Below, in pieces: positions 8,650-21,800 of a DNA stretch of 64,000 nucleotides. A program made the position numbers and the translations under genes. Location: positions 1,512,001-1,576,000 of the forward strand of contig JAMJFZ010002594.1 in the NCBI GenBank assembly GCA_026225945.1. The letters run 5' to 3'. Position 1 is the stretch's first letter. Every line of letters begins with the position of its first letter. Under the pieces are notes generated by a model. That model was given only the letters and a program-made list of their open reading frames with translations, searched no databases and was not told where the DNA came from. Source of the stretch: Cricetomys ansorgei (taxonomy: Eukaryota; Chordata; Mammalia; Rodentia; Nesomyidae).

Positions 8650-11030
8650 TAGTCCTGGGTGGCTGCAGCTGATCCTCTGCAACTAACTGCAGCTACAGCT
8701 AAGTCCTTGGCTTCGACGCTGGAAACACCAGAGGTCACGGTGGAGCAGATATCTGCAAGAAGATTCTCTTTGGTTGGGAAGCTCTGGGGTATTTCTGACG
8801 CATTAAAAATGAGGTCCTCTTCCCATTCGCTGTTCTTAGACTCCAGCCTTGCCTCAGAGAGCTGCGTTTGGTTTTTATGGCCATGTCTCTCCTCATTTTT
8901 CCAATTTTTATAATATGTTTATATAATATACTATATTCTCCTATTTTTATAGCTGCGTTGCTGTGCGTTTCGATTCTCGATGCACACCCAGGACACCCAT
9001 GGAACTGAGAGAGAAGTGGTCACCTGACATCTTTTTAAATTTTGTCAAGACAGGTTTTTGCTAACGCACATTTGTTCATCTCTGTGTGTACGCGCGCCAC
9101 GTGTGTGCTGGGACACGTGTGTGGAGGTCAGAGGACAACCCGAGGGAGGCGGTTCTCTCTTCCCACCCTGTGGGCTCTGCAGATCCAACTCCGGCTAGCA
9201 GACTTTGGGAAACGCGCATTCACCCCCAAGTCCCCTCCAGCCCCCTCTGCACGCCTTTAAGGGGACTGTGGTGATTCCGTGTGCCTACAGAATGTGAGAT
9301 CAAGTCAGACAAACGGCTGTCCCACAGAGTCAGCCGCCAGTCGCCGTGCGTGGTACGTGTGTGTGAGTCACTGTGAGGGGTGTGCACGCTCGTGAGTGTG
9401 TATGTGTGTGTGCGCATGCACAGAAGGCCAGAGGTCAAGGAAAATTATCTTCTACAGCTCTCCATCTTATTTGGGGGGGGCAGGGTGTCTCGCTGAACCT
9501 GGAGCTCACTGAGTTGGTGAGGTTGCCTGGCCACTGAGCCCCAGGAAACTTCCTCCTCCAATCCCAGCACTGGGCTTGCAGACACAGCCAGCTCTTCCAG
9601 AGGGTGCTGGGGACCCAGACCCAGGTCCTGAGGCCTGTGCATCAGCACTGTCCCAATGAGCCTCTCCCCGGCCCTGACCAGGAGCGTGTTTATATGTTGA
9701 GAATTTCGTGTTGTCTGCTCTTCTGAAACATGTCACTAACTTTCTAGATTCCTACGGTCTTAACTTTTTAAATGCACTTTCTTAATTTGTTGTTTGAGAA
9801 TTTCATACACGTGTAAACTTGTTTCGATCAAACTCACATCCTACTCCAACCCCTCCCACAGGCTGACCGCCACTTTTCCGTCCCCATCTCACGAACTCTT
9901 AGAACTCACGGAGCCTACAGTGAGTGACATCAGCAACAGCGTGGGTGCAGGGCCATCCATGGAGCAGCCTACCAGAGGGAACTCACAGTCCCGCCCCCAG
10001 CACCCTCAGCATCCTTCAGCCTCCAGTACCTCCTCAGCTAGGAGGGGCCTTCGTGTGTCCCTCCCCCAAACCGGAAAGCACCGCCTCCCCCTCCCAGTGG
10101 TGTGACCCTGTTGCTCCCAACTGAGCTAAAGAAGAGCTGGAAGGAACAACTCTGAATGGGAACCCTGTATTGAACCCCTCATCCCCTGAATTCATCACAC
10201 CTATTCTGCACTCTCAGTAGGTATCTGCCTCCTCGAGGACCTGGGCGCTCTGAAATAGGTCTTCATTATAACTTTGGGGATGATGTTCAATTTGCTACCC
10301 ACTGTTAGCACAGGCCTCGGAGGCTGTTCATCCCCGGGACTTCTGTAGTTCATCCCTGGGGATCTCTGTGAATTCAAGGCCAGTCTGATGTACCCAGGGA
10401 ACTCCAGGACAGCCAGAGATTAGAGAGACCCTATCTAAAAAATAAAAATAAAAAAAGGAAAGGAAAAGCATTGAACATAATAACCAGACAACCTGGCTAA
10501 GATAACAGGAAAAAGGACAATGTTGGAACGAGGGTAAGGACATGGCCACCGAGGGTGGGGGAAAGCAGGTGTCAGAGATGCGTCAGCACAGGAGAGATCT
10601 GGACAAAATGGAGTTCTACCCAGGGGAGCCACAGAGGAGACTCACCTGGGCTTCCCTGTGTAAAACCGCGCACACCTCTCCTGCTTTCTAGCCTCTCCTC
10701 AACAGGTGTGTGTGTGGGGGGGGTTGCTTGCTTATTTGAGACAGTCTCTTTATGTAGCCCCAGCCAACCTGAAACTATGTAGGCCAGACTGAACTCACGG
10801 AGACCCACCTGCCCCTTCCTCCTGGCCTGCGGTGGTGTGTGTGGGGGGTGCTGATGGTCCTAGGTGCTGTAAGAAAGCAGGCTGAGCAGAGCCCTTTCTG
10901 TGGCCTCTGTATCAGCTCCGGTCCCCAGGTTGTCTTTCTTACTGAACGATGAACTGTGAGAACATGCGTTGTGTGGGACAGCCACCAGAGTTCTTCAGTA
11001 TTCGCTTTGCTGCTGCACGCAATGCTCTTG
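8650..11030. other. Intergenic stretch without a recognised gene
   Basis: Between Piwil3 and the MaLR element I see no supported exon. Stretches near 9080-9215 and 9435-9640 (gtggaggtcagaggacaac..., ggtgtctcgctgaacctggagctcact) resemble a common rodent interspersed repeat, also echoed near 31830-31970 and 51945-52170. A short B1-like fragment lies near 10355-10450. A further B1-like antisense piece spans about 10735-10825. Confidence 0.5.
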
Positions 11031-11033
11031 TTT

Positions 11034-11050
11034 GTCACTAGGGGGCGCTG
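11034..11050 (+). promoter_or_regulatory. Candidate CTCF site, forward
   Basis: GTCACTAGGGGGCGCTG matches the CTCF core (CCASYAGRKGGCGC-type) almost base for base. It is intergenic, 4.6 kb upstream of a second forward motif at the Sgsm1 promoter. Occupancy is not known from sequence. Confidence 0.6.
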
Positions 11051-11191
11051 CAGGCACACTGTCAGAAACAGCGCCTGGGGTCAGCTGAACTGTGTGGGTC
11101 AGCAGACCAGCTGGTGGGAGTCTTAGACCTGGGGGAAGTCTCCAGGCTACAAGGAAGCGTTCCTAACTCTTCTCAAGACGTCTAGAGAGAG

Positions 11192-11601
11192 TGTGCTGGA
11201 TAGTTTTATGTCACCTACACAAGCTAGAGTCATCAGAAAGTGGGGAGTCTCAACTGAGAAAACACCTCTGTAAGATCAGGCTGTAGGCAGGGCATTTGCT
11301 TAATTAGCGGTTGATGGGGGAGGGCCCAGCCCACTGTGGTTGATTCCATCCCTAATCTGATGGTCCTGGGTGCTATAAGAAAGCAAGTTGAGCAAGCCAT
11401 GTGGAGCAGCCTGTAAGCAGCACCCCTCCACGGCCTCTGCGTCAGCTCCTGCCTCCAGGCTCCTGCCCTGCTTGAGTTCGTGTCCTGACTTCCTTCAGTG
11501 ATGGACTATGGTGTGGAAGCATAAGCCAAATAAACCCTTTCCTCCAAAGTTGCTTTTGGTCGTGGTGTTTCATCACAGCAATAGTGACCCCAACTAAGAC
11601 A
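11192..11601 (+). repeat. 5' LTR of the MaLR element
   Basis: It carries MTD-LTR landmarks: tagttttatgtcacctacac, cttaattagcggttgatggg, ggtgctataagaaagcaag, and the polyadenylation signal AATAAA at about 11531 followed by ccctttcctcc. The end is aactaagaca. Confidence 0.8.
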
Positions 11602-12777
11602 CACTGGTACCAGCACAGTGGGGTATTGCTGTGACAGACCTGACCATGTTTTGGGGAGGATTGTGGGAGGACTTAGGAACCTTGGTCTAGAAAAGCCACC
11701 GAGAGTTGAGAGCTAGTGGGATGTTCTGTGGGAGCTTGGGAGATAAGAATGTTAGAGCAGTGCAGACTGTGGAGGCCTGGCCTGTGGATTTCAGAGGGAA
11801 GGTTAAAGACTCTATGAAGGCCATTTGCTATTTTGAATTAAGATTCTGTGGTTCTGATCAGCTGGGGATGAAGAATCAGCTGTGATTAACAAAAGGCCAG
11901 AACCAATAAAGTAAACCCTTTGCTTTGCTGGGATACTCAATGCTGGTCAGCTAGGGCTGAGAAATTAGTGGTGATTGAGAAGAGACCAGCATCTTCTGGG
12001 TCTTCTGGAAAGTCTTCTGGGAAGTGTTTCCTCAGGGTCAGCACCCGGAAGCTGTGTTCCAGAACTGACCAAGGTTGTATCTCACGCTGGCTGCTGAACT
12101 TGGTGCTGTAAGAGTCATCCAGGTGTTACTGGTTTTGAAGGCATGAAGGGGTCATAGAGAGCAGTTGAGGCGTGGCACTGTGTGGCAGGACTGGAGACCC
12201 TGAAGAGAGCCCAGGAGAGGCTACTGGAAAAAGTGCAGCCTAGTTGCTGCAGAGACCCCAGCATTTTGAAGATACAAGTACCGTGGGATGACCACCAAGA
12301 ACAGCAGCAGCAGTGGAGTGGAGTCAGCCAGAGCCTAGGAGACAAGCTGTGTGTCTGCAGAGGACGGAGCCAGAGAAGCAACCCAAGCTCTTTGGAGGAG
12401 CCCAGAAGATCGGGAGTGAGTTCCAGGTAACTGGACATTGAATTATTCATACAGTTGGAGTTTGGCTTTGCTTTGTTCAGATGTAACTATACCCCGGTTC
12501 TTCCCTCTCGAAGTCAGAAACTTTTATTTTTTCTTTTATGAGAATCCACAATAGACGTTCAGTTTTTAAAGAGATTTTAGGTTTTAAAGGAGGCTATAGA
12601 TTTTAAAATAGACTGAATTTTAAAATGCTCGCATTTGTAAAGACTGTGGGACTTTTAAGACTTGGAATATTTTGCATTGTGATGTTCATATTAACGCGTG
12701 CTCTTGGGGATTGAACAGAAGAGGGAAGGTTGTAGCTTCACAGGGGTGTGTGTGTGAAGCTGACAAGGGGTCATTTT

Positions 12778-13193
12778 GTTGGATAGTTTTACGTCAACTT
12801 GACACAAGGTATAAACGGCAGAGAGGAGGGAGCCTCAGTCGAGAAAATGCCTCCATAAGATCGGGTTGTAAGAAAGCCTGCAGGACATTCTCTTAATTAG
12901 TGATAGATGGGGAGAGCCAGTCCATTGTGGGTGGGGACATCTTCAGGCTGGTGGTCCTGGATGCTATAAGAAAGCAGGCTGAGTAAGCCGTGGGGAGCAA
13001 GTTAGTGAGCAGCACCCCTCCACAGCCTCTGCATCAGCGCCTGCCTCCAGGCTCCTGCCCTGCTTGAGTTCCTGTCCCGGCTTCCTTCAGTGATGGACTA
13101 CAGTGTGGAAGTATGAGCTGAATTAACCCTTTCCTCCCCCACTTGCTTTTGATCACGGTGTTCATCACAGTGATAGTGACCTTAACTAAGACA
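12778..13193 (+). repeat. 3' LTR of the MaLR element
   Basis: Same landmarks as the 5' LTR: tagttttacgtcaacttgac, cttaattagtgatagatgggg, gctataagaaagcaggctg, ccctttcctccc, aactaagaca. The AATAAA hexamer is changed to aattaa here (near 13121). Confidence 0.8.
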
Positions 13194-15600
13194 AGGTACA
13201 AGGCTCTGGATCCAATCCAAGCCAACGCCGGTCCCCTCCATGTGCACTGCGGTGGCTCTAGATAAACCTGTATACTATTTGCATATTTATATTTATAGAG
13301 TTATATATTATAATGTAATTACATTGCATTCTCAAGAAAAGGGTCATCCCAAGAAGCTTTTCATATGCAGGCTTGGCACGGAAAGGAAAAGAGAAACATC
13401 TGATTTGAATACAGTGCCTCAGATCGAAGCTTAAGCACCCCACTTTTCTAAGTCGCCCCATCTACGTAGCACGCCCATAGTGAGGCCGGCCCCTAGGTCC
13501 ATGACCTGGACTGTTGATTGTTGTGTGGACCTGAAGGGGGCTCTCCCAAGGCTTGGGCTTTTTCCTCATGTGCAAGTAAGGGTCATGGGGGTGGGGCGAG
13601 GGATCAATAAGTTCATACAACCAGAGCTCAGCACATAGTGAGTCGTCAATTATACTTAATTTTTGGACAGCTTCTTATTTCCCAGTGCCTGGCATCCTGG
13701 GGGTGCCAAGCATACCCCACTGCCAAGAGTGAAGGGAGTTTTGTGACTGAGACCCCACCACACACAGACATGCTGTTAGCGACTGGCCATTCTAGGCTTC
13801 TTCCTTGAAAGGGGAACCTGAGACAGATCTCACTCTGAATATTCCCGGGGATCCCCTTTCTGACATTCTGAATCTCTGCTAGCTGTATCCCATTCCCTAG
13901 GGCCCCAGAGTCCCATAGGCTTGGGACCAGCTTTATTGTTCCATTTCATCTCTCCTTTATTCCAAACATACCAAAGTCTGCTTCTATGACTCATGGTGAA
14001 AGACCCCTCCACCAGTGGGCAAGAGGGGCTCTGGGGCTATTGCTGCAAGCCCTGAGCTTTCCCCTAGTCCTTCTGAAGGGGGAGCTGGGTGTGGAGCATG
14101 GGAGGAACAGGGCGGAGTCATTGCTGGTCCAGTATATGCGGTCCAAGGGTCTGCAGGGTTTGGCCTGTGTTGTTCTGTGGTCTATCTTGCTCAGCGGCCT
14201 AGAGCTACCTCCTTGCTGGCTGTCATCCAGCAGGCTTACCCCAACTTTGAGCTCGTCCTCCCCAGCCGCCTCCTCTTCCTCTTGCTTAGCTAGGAAACAC
14301 AGCAGCCCCACCCACTGCTGCCCTCCCCACCACCACCCCCCACTACTTGTCTCCAGAACCTTCTACCTGGGTATCACTCGCTCATACACTGTCTACCGCC
14401 TGAGTACCACAGCAGTACGTCTCTCTTTCGCTTCAAACTCTTCCAGCCCTGTGACCTGCAGTGAGGTAGGTGTTCAATGAATATTTGTTGACCTGACTTG
14501 CATTCTGGACTCCACGGTCAGGGATTTATTTAGGAGGTAGCTGGTGAGGGATCCTGCCAGGGCCGGCCTGGCAAGTTGGACAGTACCTGGATGGAGAGTG
14601 GGACTGAAGGGCTTTATGAGGAGAGGGGAAAAGAGACGCAAGGGAAAAGAAGTAGGCCAGACACACACAGTATCATTGAGCTCAGATGGAATGGAGCTGA
14701 AATTTTATTTGTCCCTCCAATCTTATACCCCTTTCATCAGGGGGCTACGTGCAGCTACAGGGGTTAGAACCAAGGTGTTAATTACAGGGTGAGACAGTGC
14801 ATAGGTAAAACATCCTGAATGAGATAGGTATCAGAGCAGGACAACTTCCCTGCTGAGGTGGGATGTTTACCTAGGGGAGACAGCCTCTCTCCAGTGGAGT
14901 TAGATGCTTAGGACAATAGCTCTCTAGGTGAAGTTAAAGGTTTAGCCAGAGAAGAAGTATCCCTTCATGGGGCTTTGGCTTCCCTGTAAACAAGCCGCTC
15001 GGGCAGTCATTAATTATTCATGACTCAGTTTAGCTCAGAAGATCTCCCGATAGCCAGAGGCTCACAGCAGGGTCTAGGCCCAGAGTCTGAAGGGCTCACC
15101 ACAGGATCCGGGTGGAAAACTGGCTGACAGATGCTTTGTGTAGGAGTAGGAGCTTAAAGGATTGAGCCTAGTTCCTGGTGTAGGGGAAAGAGACATTGCA
15201 GGCTGGCCTCTCTTGGATGGAGACCTGGCGCATCTCAGCAGAGCCTCAAAAAGGAGAAGGGGAAGAGAGGAGGAGGAAAAGGGGGAGGGGGAGGAGGGAT
15301 AGCCGTTTTCCTCTGGTCTATGTTGAGAATTACAATCAAATATCTCCCTCGATCATCAGACCATCCTAGAGCTTACATCCACTTTATGCAGGGATGAACC
15401 AAGTTTCATTATGGAGGCAGTGCCTGGCTGTATAGTCGAGGCTGAGCCCCTGCCTTAGTCTCCCGCATCGAAGAGATGATAGGCGTGTGCGCCCCGTGCC
15501 TAGCTTTGCCCCGCCTTAAATGCAGGTGGACAGACACGGTGTGGACCACAGCGCCACACCTCAGGTCGCCCTTGGCAACTGGACACGGGTGATGCTGACG
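13194..15600. other. Upstream flank of Sgsm1, possible diverged LTR material
   Basis: No exon was recognised. A 164-codon frame at 13986-14480 has no recognisable homology and a Ser/Leu-rich composition, so I do not call it. The stretch 14500-15400 (purine-rich 14625-14650 and 15240-15295, ttacctaggggagacagcct, and cattaattattcatgactcag) looks like degraded retroviral-LTR-type repeat, but I cannot name a family. Around 15405-15515 is a short B1-like antisense fragment (gcctggctgtatagtcgaggctgagc). Confidence 0.4.
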
Positions 15601-15642
15601 ATCCGAGGGAGGCCTGTGAGGATGCTGTGTGCTGCTCGCTGT

Positions 15643-15658
15643 CCAGCAGGGGGCGCTG
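15643..15658 (+). promoter_or_regulatory. Strong candidate CTCF site at Sgsm1 promoter
   Basis: CCAGCAGGGGGCGCTG is an essentially perfect CTCF core, in forward orientation, 146 bp upstream of the Sgsm1 start codon. Confidence 0.7.
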
Positions 15659-15803
15659 AGCTCCCGGGGGAGGGGCGGGGCGGCCGGGAGGTTCTGACGT
15701 CCACGTCCTGCGCTGTCATTCATCTCGCACAGGCCCCGCCTCTCGCGGCTGCAGCAGGGCGCGGAGCCGGGAAGGTCGGGGCTCCGACCAGCCAGCGCGA
15801 GCC

Positions 15804-15822
15804 ATGGCTTCGGTCCCCGCGG
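15804..15822 (+). CDS. Sgsm1: Sgsm1 coding exon 1 (residues 1-6)
   Basis: The ATG at 15804 has a strong Kozak context (gccATGG). It encodes MASVPA plus the first base of Glu7. Donor G|gtaagc at 15823. The start matches the known mammalian protein start MAS(V/A)PAEAETR. Confidence 0.95.
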
Positions 15823-18800
15823 GTAAGCACGGGCGGGCGGCGGGAGGGCGGCCAGGCCCCGAGGCCTCGCGCCGCTCACCGCGCTTCCCTGCTTGTCCCG
15901 CAGAGGCCGAGACCCGCCAGAGGCTGCTGCGCACCGTGAAGAAGGAGGTAGGGGCGGCCAGCCGGGGTGACAGGGCCGCCTTGGGCACCCGGCTGGCGGC
16001 TGTGCATGGCCGACTGGGTGGGAGGCTGGCAGGCCGGGGTGTTTCAGGTGAGAGCCCCTCCAGGGGTGGGAACGGAAGGTGTCTAAGTGGGACCTTTCCT
16101 TGTGAGGGCCGGGTGGATGGCTCTCACTCCTGGGGTCGGGTAGGGTGATGCGAGGTTCCTCATTAGGGATGCAGAATGTCCCCAGGCAGACCATGCTTGG
16201 GGCAGGGGAGTTCAATTTTGGAGCATGAAGCTGCCTCCCTACCCCACCCCAGATGTTCAGTCCTTGGAGCAACCTCTAGGTGCCAGAGACTGTACCCGGA
16301 GAGCCAGTGAGCTGGGCCAGGTCACAGGGCAGGTGCCCTCCACCGCCTTCCCAAGCAAGAGGGAGACAGCTGGGAGCCCAGTTCTGTCTCGGAGTTCACA
16401 GCCAGTGAGGTCCCAGGGCTCTGAGAGAAGGGAGAACTTAGGAGGCTGGGGTGGCACTGAGATGCATGGTCTGTGGGTCCGTAGGTGTAGGTGTGAATAC
16501 ACGCTCGTGTGCTCCAGGACATGTCTGTGCATTTGCGTATGGGAAACAGATGCACATCTGCCTGGAGATACCCAAGGATGGTCTGCGTATCCTGTGTGTG
16601 TGAGTCTACATATGTGTATTTGTGTGAATGGGTAAAACTGAGAGTGTGTGTGCGTGGTGTGGTGTGGTGTTGCTTTCCTCGTTTTGTCTCTACCCTACCC
16701 TTCTACCTGCCCCCCAATACCTCATCTTCATCTCGGGGTTCTGATTGCAAGACCCTGTCTGACAGTGAAGCTGTGAGCCGGGCTTCCTGAGCTTCCTGAG
16801 TATGGGTGTGCGCGTCTGTGCCTGTGTGTACGTTAGGGGTGCCACCCAGGAGACGCTCCCTTCCTGGTGGCAGCCACCCTGGGCAGCTGGAGACCGGGAC
16901 CTGTTGCCGGCGACTTCTTCCTCCTGGGGATCGTGGGTGTGTCTCTGCGTTTGTGTCTCTGTGTGTGGCATATTCCTTTTTGTTTATAGAAGCAGCTCCG
17001 GAGGCTGGTTGTAGATTCTAGAATTTTCAGCCGAGGTGACGTGTAAGGTGGATGGATGGGGTCCCTCGGGAAGGCCCAGAACTTTTCAGCTCAGCATTTG
17101 TAAAGACCCCTTTGAGGACACAGATCCCAACCTCAGAAACTCGTGCTCCTGGCTTTCTGGGGGAGGGTCCTGAAGCCCTGAGGTACCCAGACCTGATGAT
17201 GGAGAGCACGCTCCTTGGCTGTTGGGGGCTGGGGTGACCTTCTTTGTTAGGGAAACAGATGACAAAATTGGATGACTAGAGAGAGGGTCAGCAAGGCCTT
17301 TGGGAAAGACTCGGGAGATATCCTGGTCCAGCTGTGCCACCAGCTCCCTGGGCCATCCTAAGTCAACCCTGCCTCGCTGGGATTCCATTTGCCCATCTGC
17401 AGAGGAATGCGAGGTCCCCAGGTCCCAGGTCCTCATCAGTCTGGCTCCGGCTCCTACAGAGGCTGCAGGGCTGCTGCCCCCTACCCTGCTATGAGTCTAC
17501 TTGAGTCCTCGCTCCTGGGGGACCACTAGGTTTGGAGTGAGCCGCCTTCTTGGCTTGAGCCTGGAGTGGGTTCTTCTTGCCCTGAGATAGGCAGTCCACG
17601 GCTGGACTCTGCGATTATCAAACTTCAAGGCTGGAAGCAAAAGGCAAGGCTCACAGTTGTAATCTGCTCACAGTTTCTAAATCTTATGTTTACAAAGGCT
17701 GGTCAGGTCGCTCTGTGGATCTGAGCTTCTGATGGGGGCTTCTGTGTGCTGTACCCTGAAGACACAGAAACCTCACGGGAATTATGGACACAGAACAGAG
17801 GCTCATGGGGTGGCGGGGAGGGGGCAGAGTTAGGATAATCACCACCCCAGGTCTGTGTGACAACAGAGCATATATTCATCCAAGCTCTTTAGGTATAGGG
17901 GTGACATGATCCCCATTACTCTACGGGAATAGCGTGGCCAGAGGCAGGAGGCCATGTTTGGAGGGTACAGACTCAGTGCAGGGGAAGAGGTGGAAGTCTG
18001 CCATCTTTAGCTCTCGTGTCTGCCCCCTAAGCCTTGCCTCTGTCCACAGCTTCCTTTGCTCACCTCTTTGGTGTCAGAGAGAGGCCAGCTCCAAAGGGAT
18101 GGGAAGAATTTGCCTAGAAATCTGAGCAGCGGTCAGGTCTTCCTTGTCTCTACCCTCTGGGTTCAGATGAGCCACGCCCCTGTGTCACAGGGAAGGAGTG
18201 ACAGGGACATCCTTAGATAGCCAGACAGCTGTAGAAGCCTGCCCAGAGCTGTGCCACCTCCCAGCCACCCACAGAGCTCTATCCAGTGCCAGCCTGAGAC
18301 GCTGTCAGGACCCAGGAAGAAGCCCTGAGTTCAACCAGATCTGGAGTCGAATCCTGGGGTCACTTGCTACAGAGGGTCTATGAGCACTGCTGTGACCAGA
18401 ACAAGGGTTCCCTGGCCTCCTGGGGAGATATTCTTCTGGAGGAAACAGACCCAGGCAGACCCCCAGCAGAATGAGAAGGGTTACTCAAGGACCTGAGGTC
18501 CTGGCATAGCAAGAACATGACACAGGCTGGACGTGTGACTCGGTGGGAGCCCTGAAAGCGGGATGTGACATGGAAGAACCGTGGAAGCGTGGCGGGGAGA
18601 GGAGGGGGCAAAGGGCCTGCTGGAGGAACGTGCTCGTCTTGAAAGTGTGGAGGCAGCTGGAGCAGATAGGGTGGACTGCTGGAAGCAGAGGTGCCCCCCA
18701 CCCCCAAGAGGAGCAAGAGGGAGAGAGTGGGGAGCCTGGGGAACACGGAAGGAGGGGCTGCCGCCCAAGCCAATGCTCGTCAACTGCACAGTCTCCCAGG

Positions 18801-21800
18801 AGCATCCGTCTTCATCCTCACCAGCTTCTGGGTGTCCATTTGGTCATAACGGGGATGAAGGTGACTCAGTGGGCAGAACAAACTCAGCGAAACGTCCACC
18901 ATGTCCACCTGCGCTCCTCCAGGGCTGGGTCGATGTCACAGGGAAGCCAATTCCTCCCGCTGAGGCCCGCCTTCCCTTCTCTTCTCTTCCCTGCCACCAC
19001 CCCTTAATTTTGTTTTGGTTCCCAGAGCGAGCAGGGACTGGCTTCCTGTTGCCATGACTACAGCCATTAAAAGAGCCAGCCACGTGATCCAGGTTGATAA
19101 CAGAAGCTAAGTGACTAACTGCCTTGTTTTCCTGCCTCTGGCCACTGCTGGGAGGCCTCTTAATTGGAGAGGAGAAAGCAGGGGCTTGTGGGTGGCAGAT
19201 GAGACCCCTGAAAGGAGGCAGGTCCCTCCGGGGAAGCCGCAGTTAGCTCAGGGGTGGGAGCTGCCCTGCAGAGCCACCTTCAAGGCTGCGGCTGCGAGCT
19301 GTGTCTAGAAGAGCCCACCCCACCTCAGCCCTGAAGTGGGAGACTGGGTGGTGAGAGAAAGGGGGATGTGCTAAGGAGATCGAGGGAAATGGAGGGAACT
19401 GAGCAGAGTTGCCGTGGAGACGCGGGGTTTCTAAGCCAGCAGGTCTGATGAAGGACAGAGGACAGCTTCTAGCATGCAGGTCCCCGTGCAAGCCTTGAAC
19501 TGCACACAAGAGTTAATATGTCTCCAGTGCGAGCACACAGAACAAGACCTGTCAGCTCTGCCCCAGGGGATGGTTCTCGGTGTCTAGACGTTTTGTGCCT
19601 GTAACAGCTGCGGGTGCTCCCGGCATCTGCGGGAAGAGGCCGGGGTGCTGCTTAACATCCTGCAGTAGAGAAGACACCTCACAGGCCAGCACCATCACCC
19701 ACCCCACCCCCACCATCTACACTGCCACACCGTCTACAACAGCCTCACCGTCAGTAAACACCACCGTCCACCTCACTGTCATCGCCACAACCTACATCGG
19801 CCCACCACCATCATCACCGTGACCTTCCACCACCACCCACCACTGTGGTCTCCATCAATCCCTCCATCATCACGTGACCGGCACACCTCCACCCTCCCAT
19901 ACCACAACGACCATCACCACCCCTTCCACCCTAACGTCATCACCGCCACCACCATCGCCCTGGACTCCTGCTTAGAACAGAGGGCAGTGTCTGCAGCTAT
20001 GGCCTCCAAACGGTCCCTGGAAACAGCTTAGGGCAGATGTGTAAAGGAAGGAGATGAGGGGGAAGGTGCACTTACCTTGCTTGTCCTGGGCTGTGGCCGC
20101 CAGTGTGCGGTGTGCAGAGTCCTTCCCTGCCCAGACAGGTCATAGGGCGCCGCGGAGCGCGTAGGAGCGCCCTTCGGGGAGCCGTGTCTAAGAGTGATCG
20201 AGATGGGCATCTGGCTCCCAGAGAAGGACCTCTCCTGCTCCCCACCCCCCATGTCCACCTTCTCAAACGCTGATGGAGAGTCACTGTGCTGTAGCCTTGT
20301 TCAGGAAGCTGGAGCCTGGGGATGAGGCGAGCCCTCACATGCTGTCGCTGTACGGCTCCGTGGTAAACTGCTCGCTGTGCAACCGTGAGGGCCTGGGTTT
20401 GAGTCCCCAGCACCCATGTGAAGCTGGGCTCAGAGAACAAATGTGTGGCCCCAGCACCGGGAAGGCAGAGGCAGGACAGTGCCCAGAACTCGTTGGCCAG
20501 ACACTAGCTAATGGTGAGCTCCAGGTTCAGTGAGAAACTCCGTTTTAAAGACTAGGGTGGGAGATGACCGAGGGAGACTCCGGATATCAACTCTGGCCTC
20601 CATATGTACACATACAAAATAATAGTAATAACTAAAAGACATGGTGCCCAGTGCTGTGAGGGGAAAACAAGGCAGGGACGAGATGGACGGGAAGCTGGCT
20701 AGAGAATGGTCAGGGCGGCCTCTGCGAGGGGCGATCTTTGGGCAGCCGGGAGGAAGGGGTGAGCATTGATGTCTACAGGACCAGCGACCAGTGTGCGCAG
20801 AATCCTTGAGCTGGGAACAAAGATAGCAAGGAGATCTATGGGGCTGGAGCAAGGAGAACGGGGCGATGGGGTCAGAGGTCAAAGACGGGCTTGTCACGCC
20901 TGTGGCCGAGGGACACTTGATGTTTATTGAGTTAGATGAGACCCATGGTGCAGTTTTGGGTCAGAGAGAAACGAGGAAATGCTGCTGGGAGACCCAGGTG
21001 GGGTGGGGTGGGGTGGAGGGGAGAGGACACCATAGAGAGGAAACCTGGCTTGTTTTGTTTTGTTTTCCGAGACAGAGTTTCTCTGCTGTGACTCTGGCTG
21101 TCCTGGAACTCACTCTGTAGACCAGGCTGGCCTCGAACTCAGAGATCCGCCTGCCTCTGCCTCCCGAGTGCTGGGGTTAAAGGCGTGCGCCACTGTGTTC
21201 AGCTTTCTGGTTGGTTCTTTGTGAGCTGTGAGTGGGGAGCTGTGACTTAACCTGTATGCTCCTGCTACTGGGAGTTGAGGCTTTGAACTGCTTGCCATTG
21301 AATGTGTGTGTGTGTGTGTGTATGTGTGAGTGCATGTGCATGTCTCCGTGTGTGTGTGTGCATGCCTATGTATGTGTGTGGTGTGTGTGTGTGTGTGTGA
21401 GTGTGCATGCCTGCCTGTGTGTGTGTGAGTGTGCATGTCTGTGTGTGTGTGTGCATGCCTGCCTGTGTGTGTGTGTGTGTGTGTGTGTGCATGCCTGTGT
21501 GTGTGTGTGTGTGTGCATGCCTGCCTGTGTGTGTGTGTGTGTGCATGCCTGTGTGTGTGCATGCCTCTGTGTGTGTGTGCGTGTGTGCGTGTGTGTATGT
21601 GTTCATGCCTGTGTGCATGTGCATGCCTCGTGTGTGTGTGTGTGTGTGTGTGCATGCCTGTGTGTGGGTTTCAGAGGGCAGAACTCCTCATAGACAGTGC
21701 AGTATTGATGGCCCACTCACCATGTCTGATGCATGTTCAGACTTCTGACAAGATGGGAGCTTCTGGGAGCTGTGGATGGCACTGGGTATCTGTGGCAGGC

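Larger units (their letters stand above)
11192..13193 (+). mobile_element. Near full-length MaLR retrotransposon (MTD-type), LTR-internal-LTR
   Basis: Two direct LTRs of about 410 bp (11192-11601 and 12778-13193) begin TGTGCTGGATAG or TGTTGGATAG and end AACTAAGACA. They flank an internal segment of about 1.2 kb that starts with tggtaccagcacagtggggt and has no long reading frame with gene homology. MaLR elements are non-autonomous relatives of ERVL and carry no coding genes. The family name MTD is from memory of its consensus. The element is in the same orientation as Sgsm1 and ends 2.6 kb upstream of its start codon. Confidence 0.8.
15640..16060 (+). promoter_or_regulatory. Sgsm1: CpG-island promoter of Sgsm1
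   Basis: A sharp rise in G+C and CpG density surrounds exons 1 and 2. Elements visible upstream of the ATG are a GC box (aggggcggggcgg, 15671-15683) and a CRE-like TGACGTCC at 15695-15702. No TATA box is seen, consistent with a dispersed CpG-island start. The transcription start cannot be placed exactly. Confidence 0.75.

Noticed and set aside
13986..14480. 164-codon plus-strand frame upstream of Sgsm1
   Set aside because: No homology recognised and compositionally like random GC-rich DNA.
18543..19057. Overlapping frames of 154-158 codons in intron 2
   Set aside because: Two different frames open over the same stretch with no family similarity; chance openness in GC-rich sequence.
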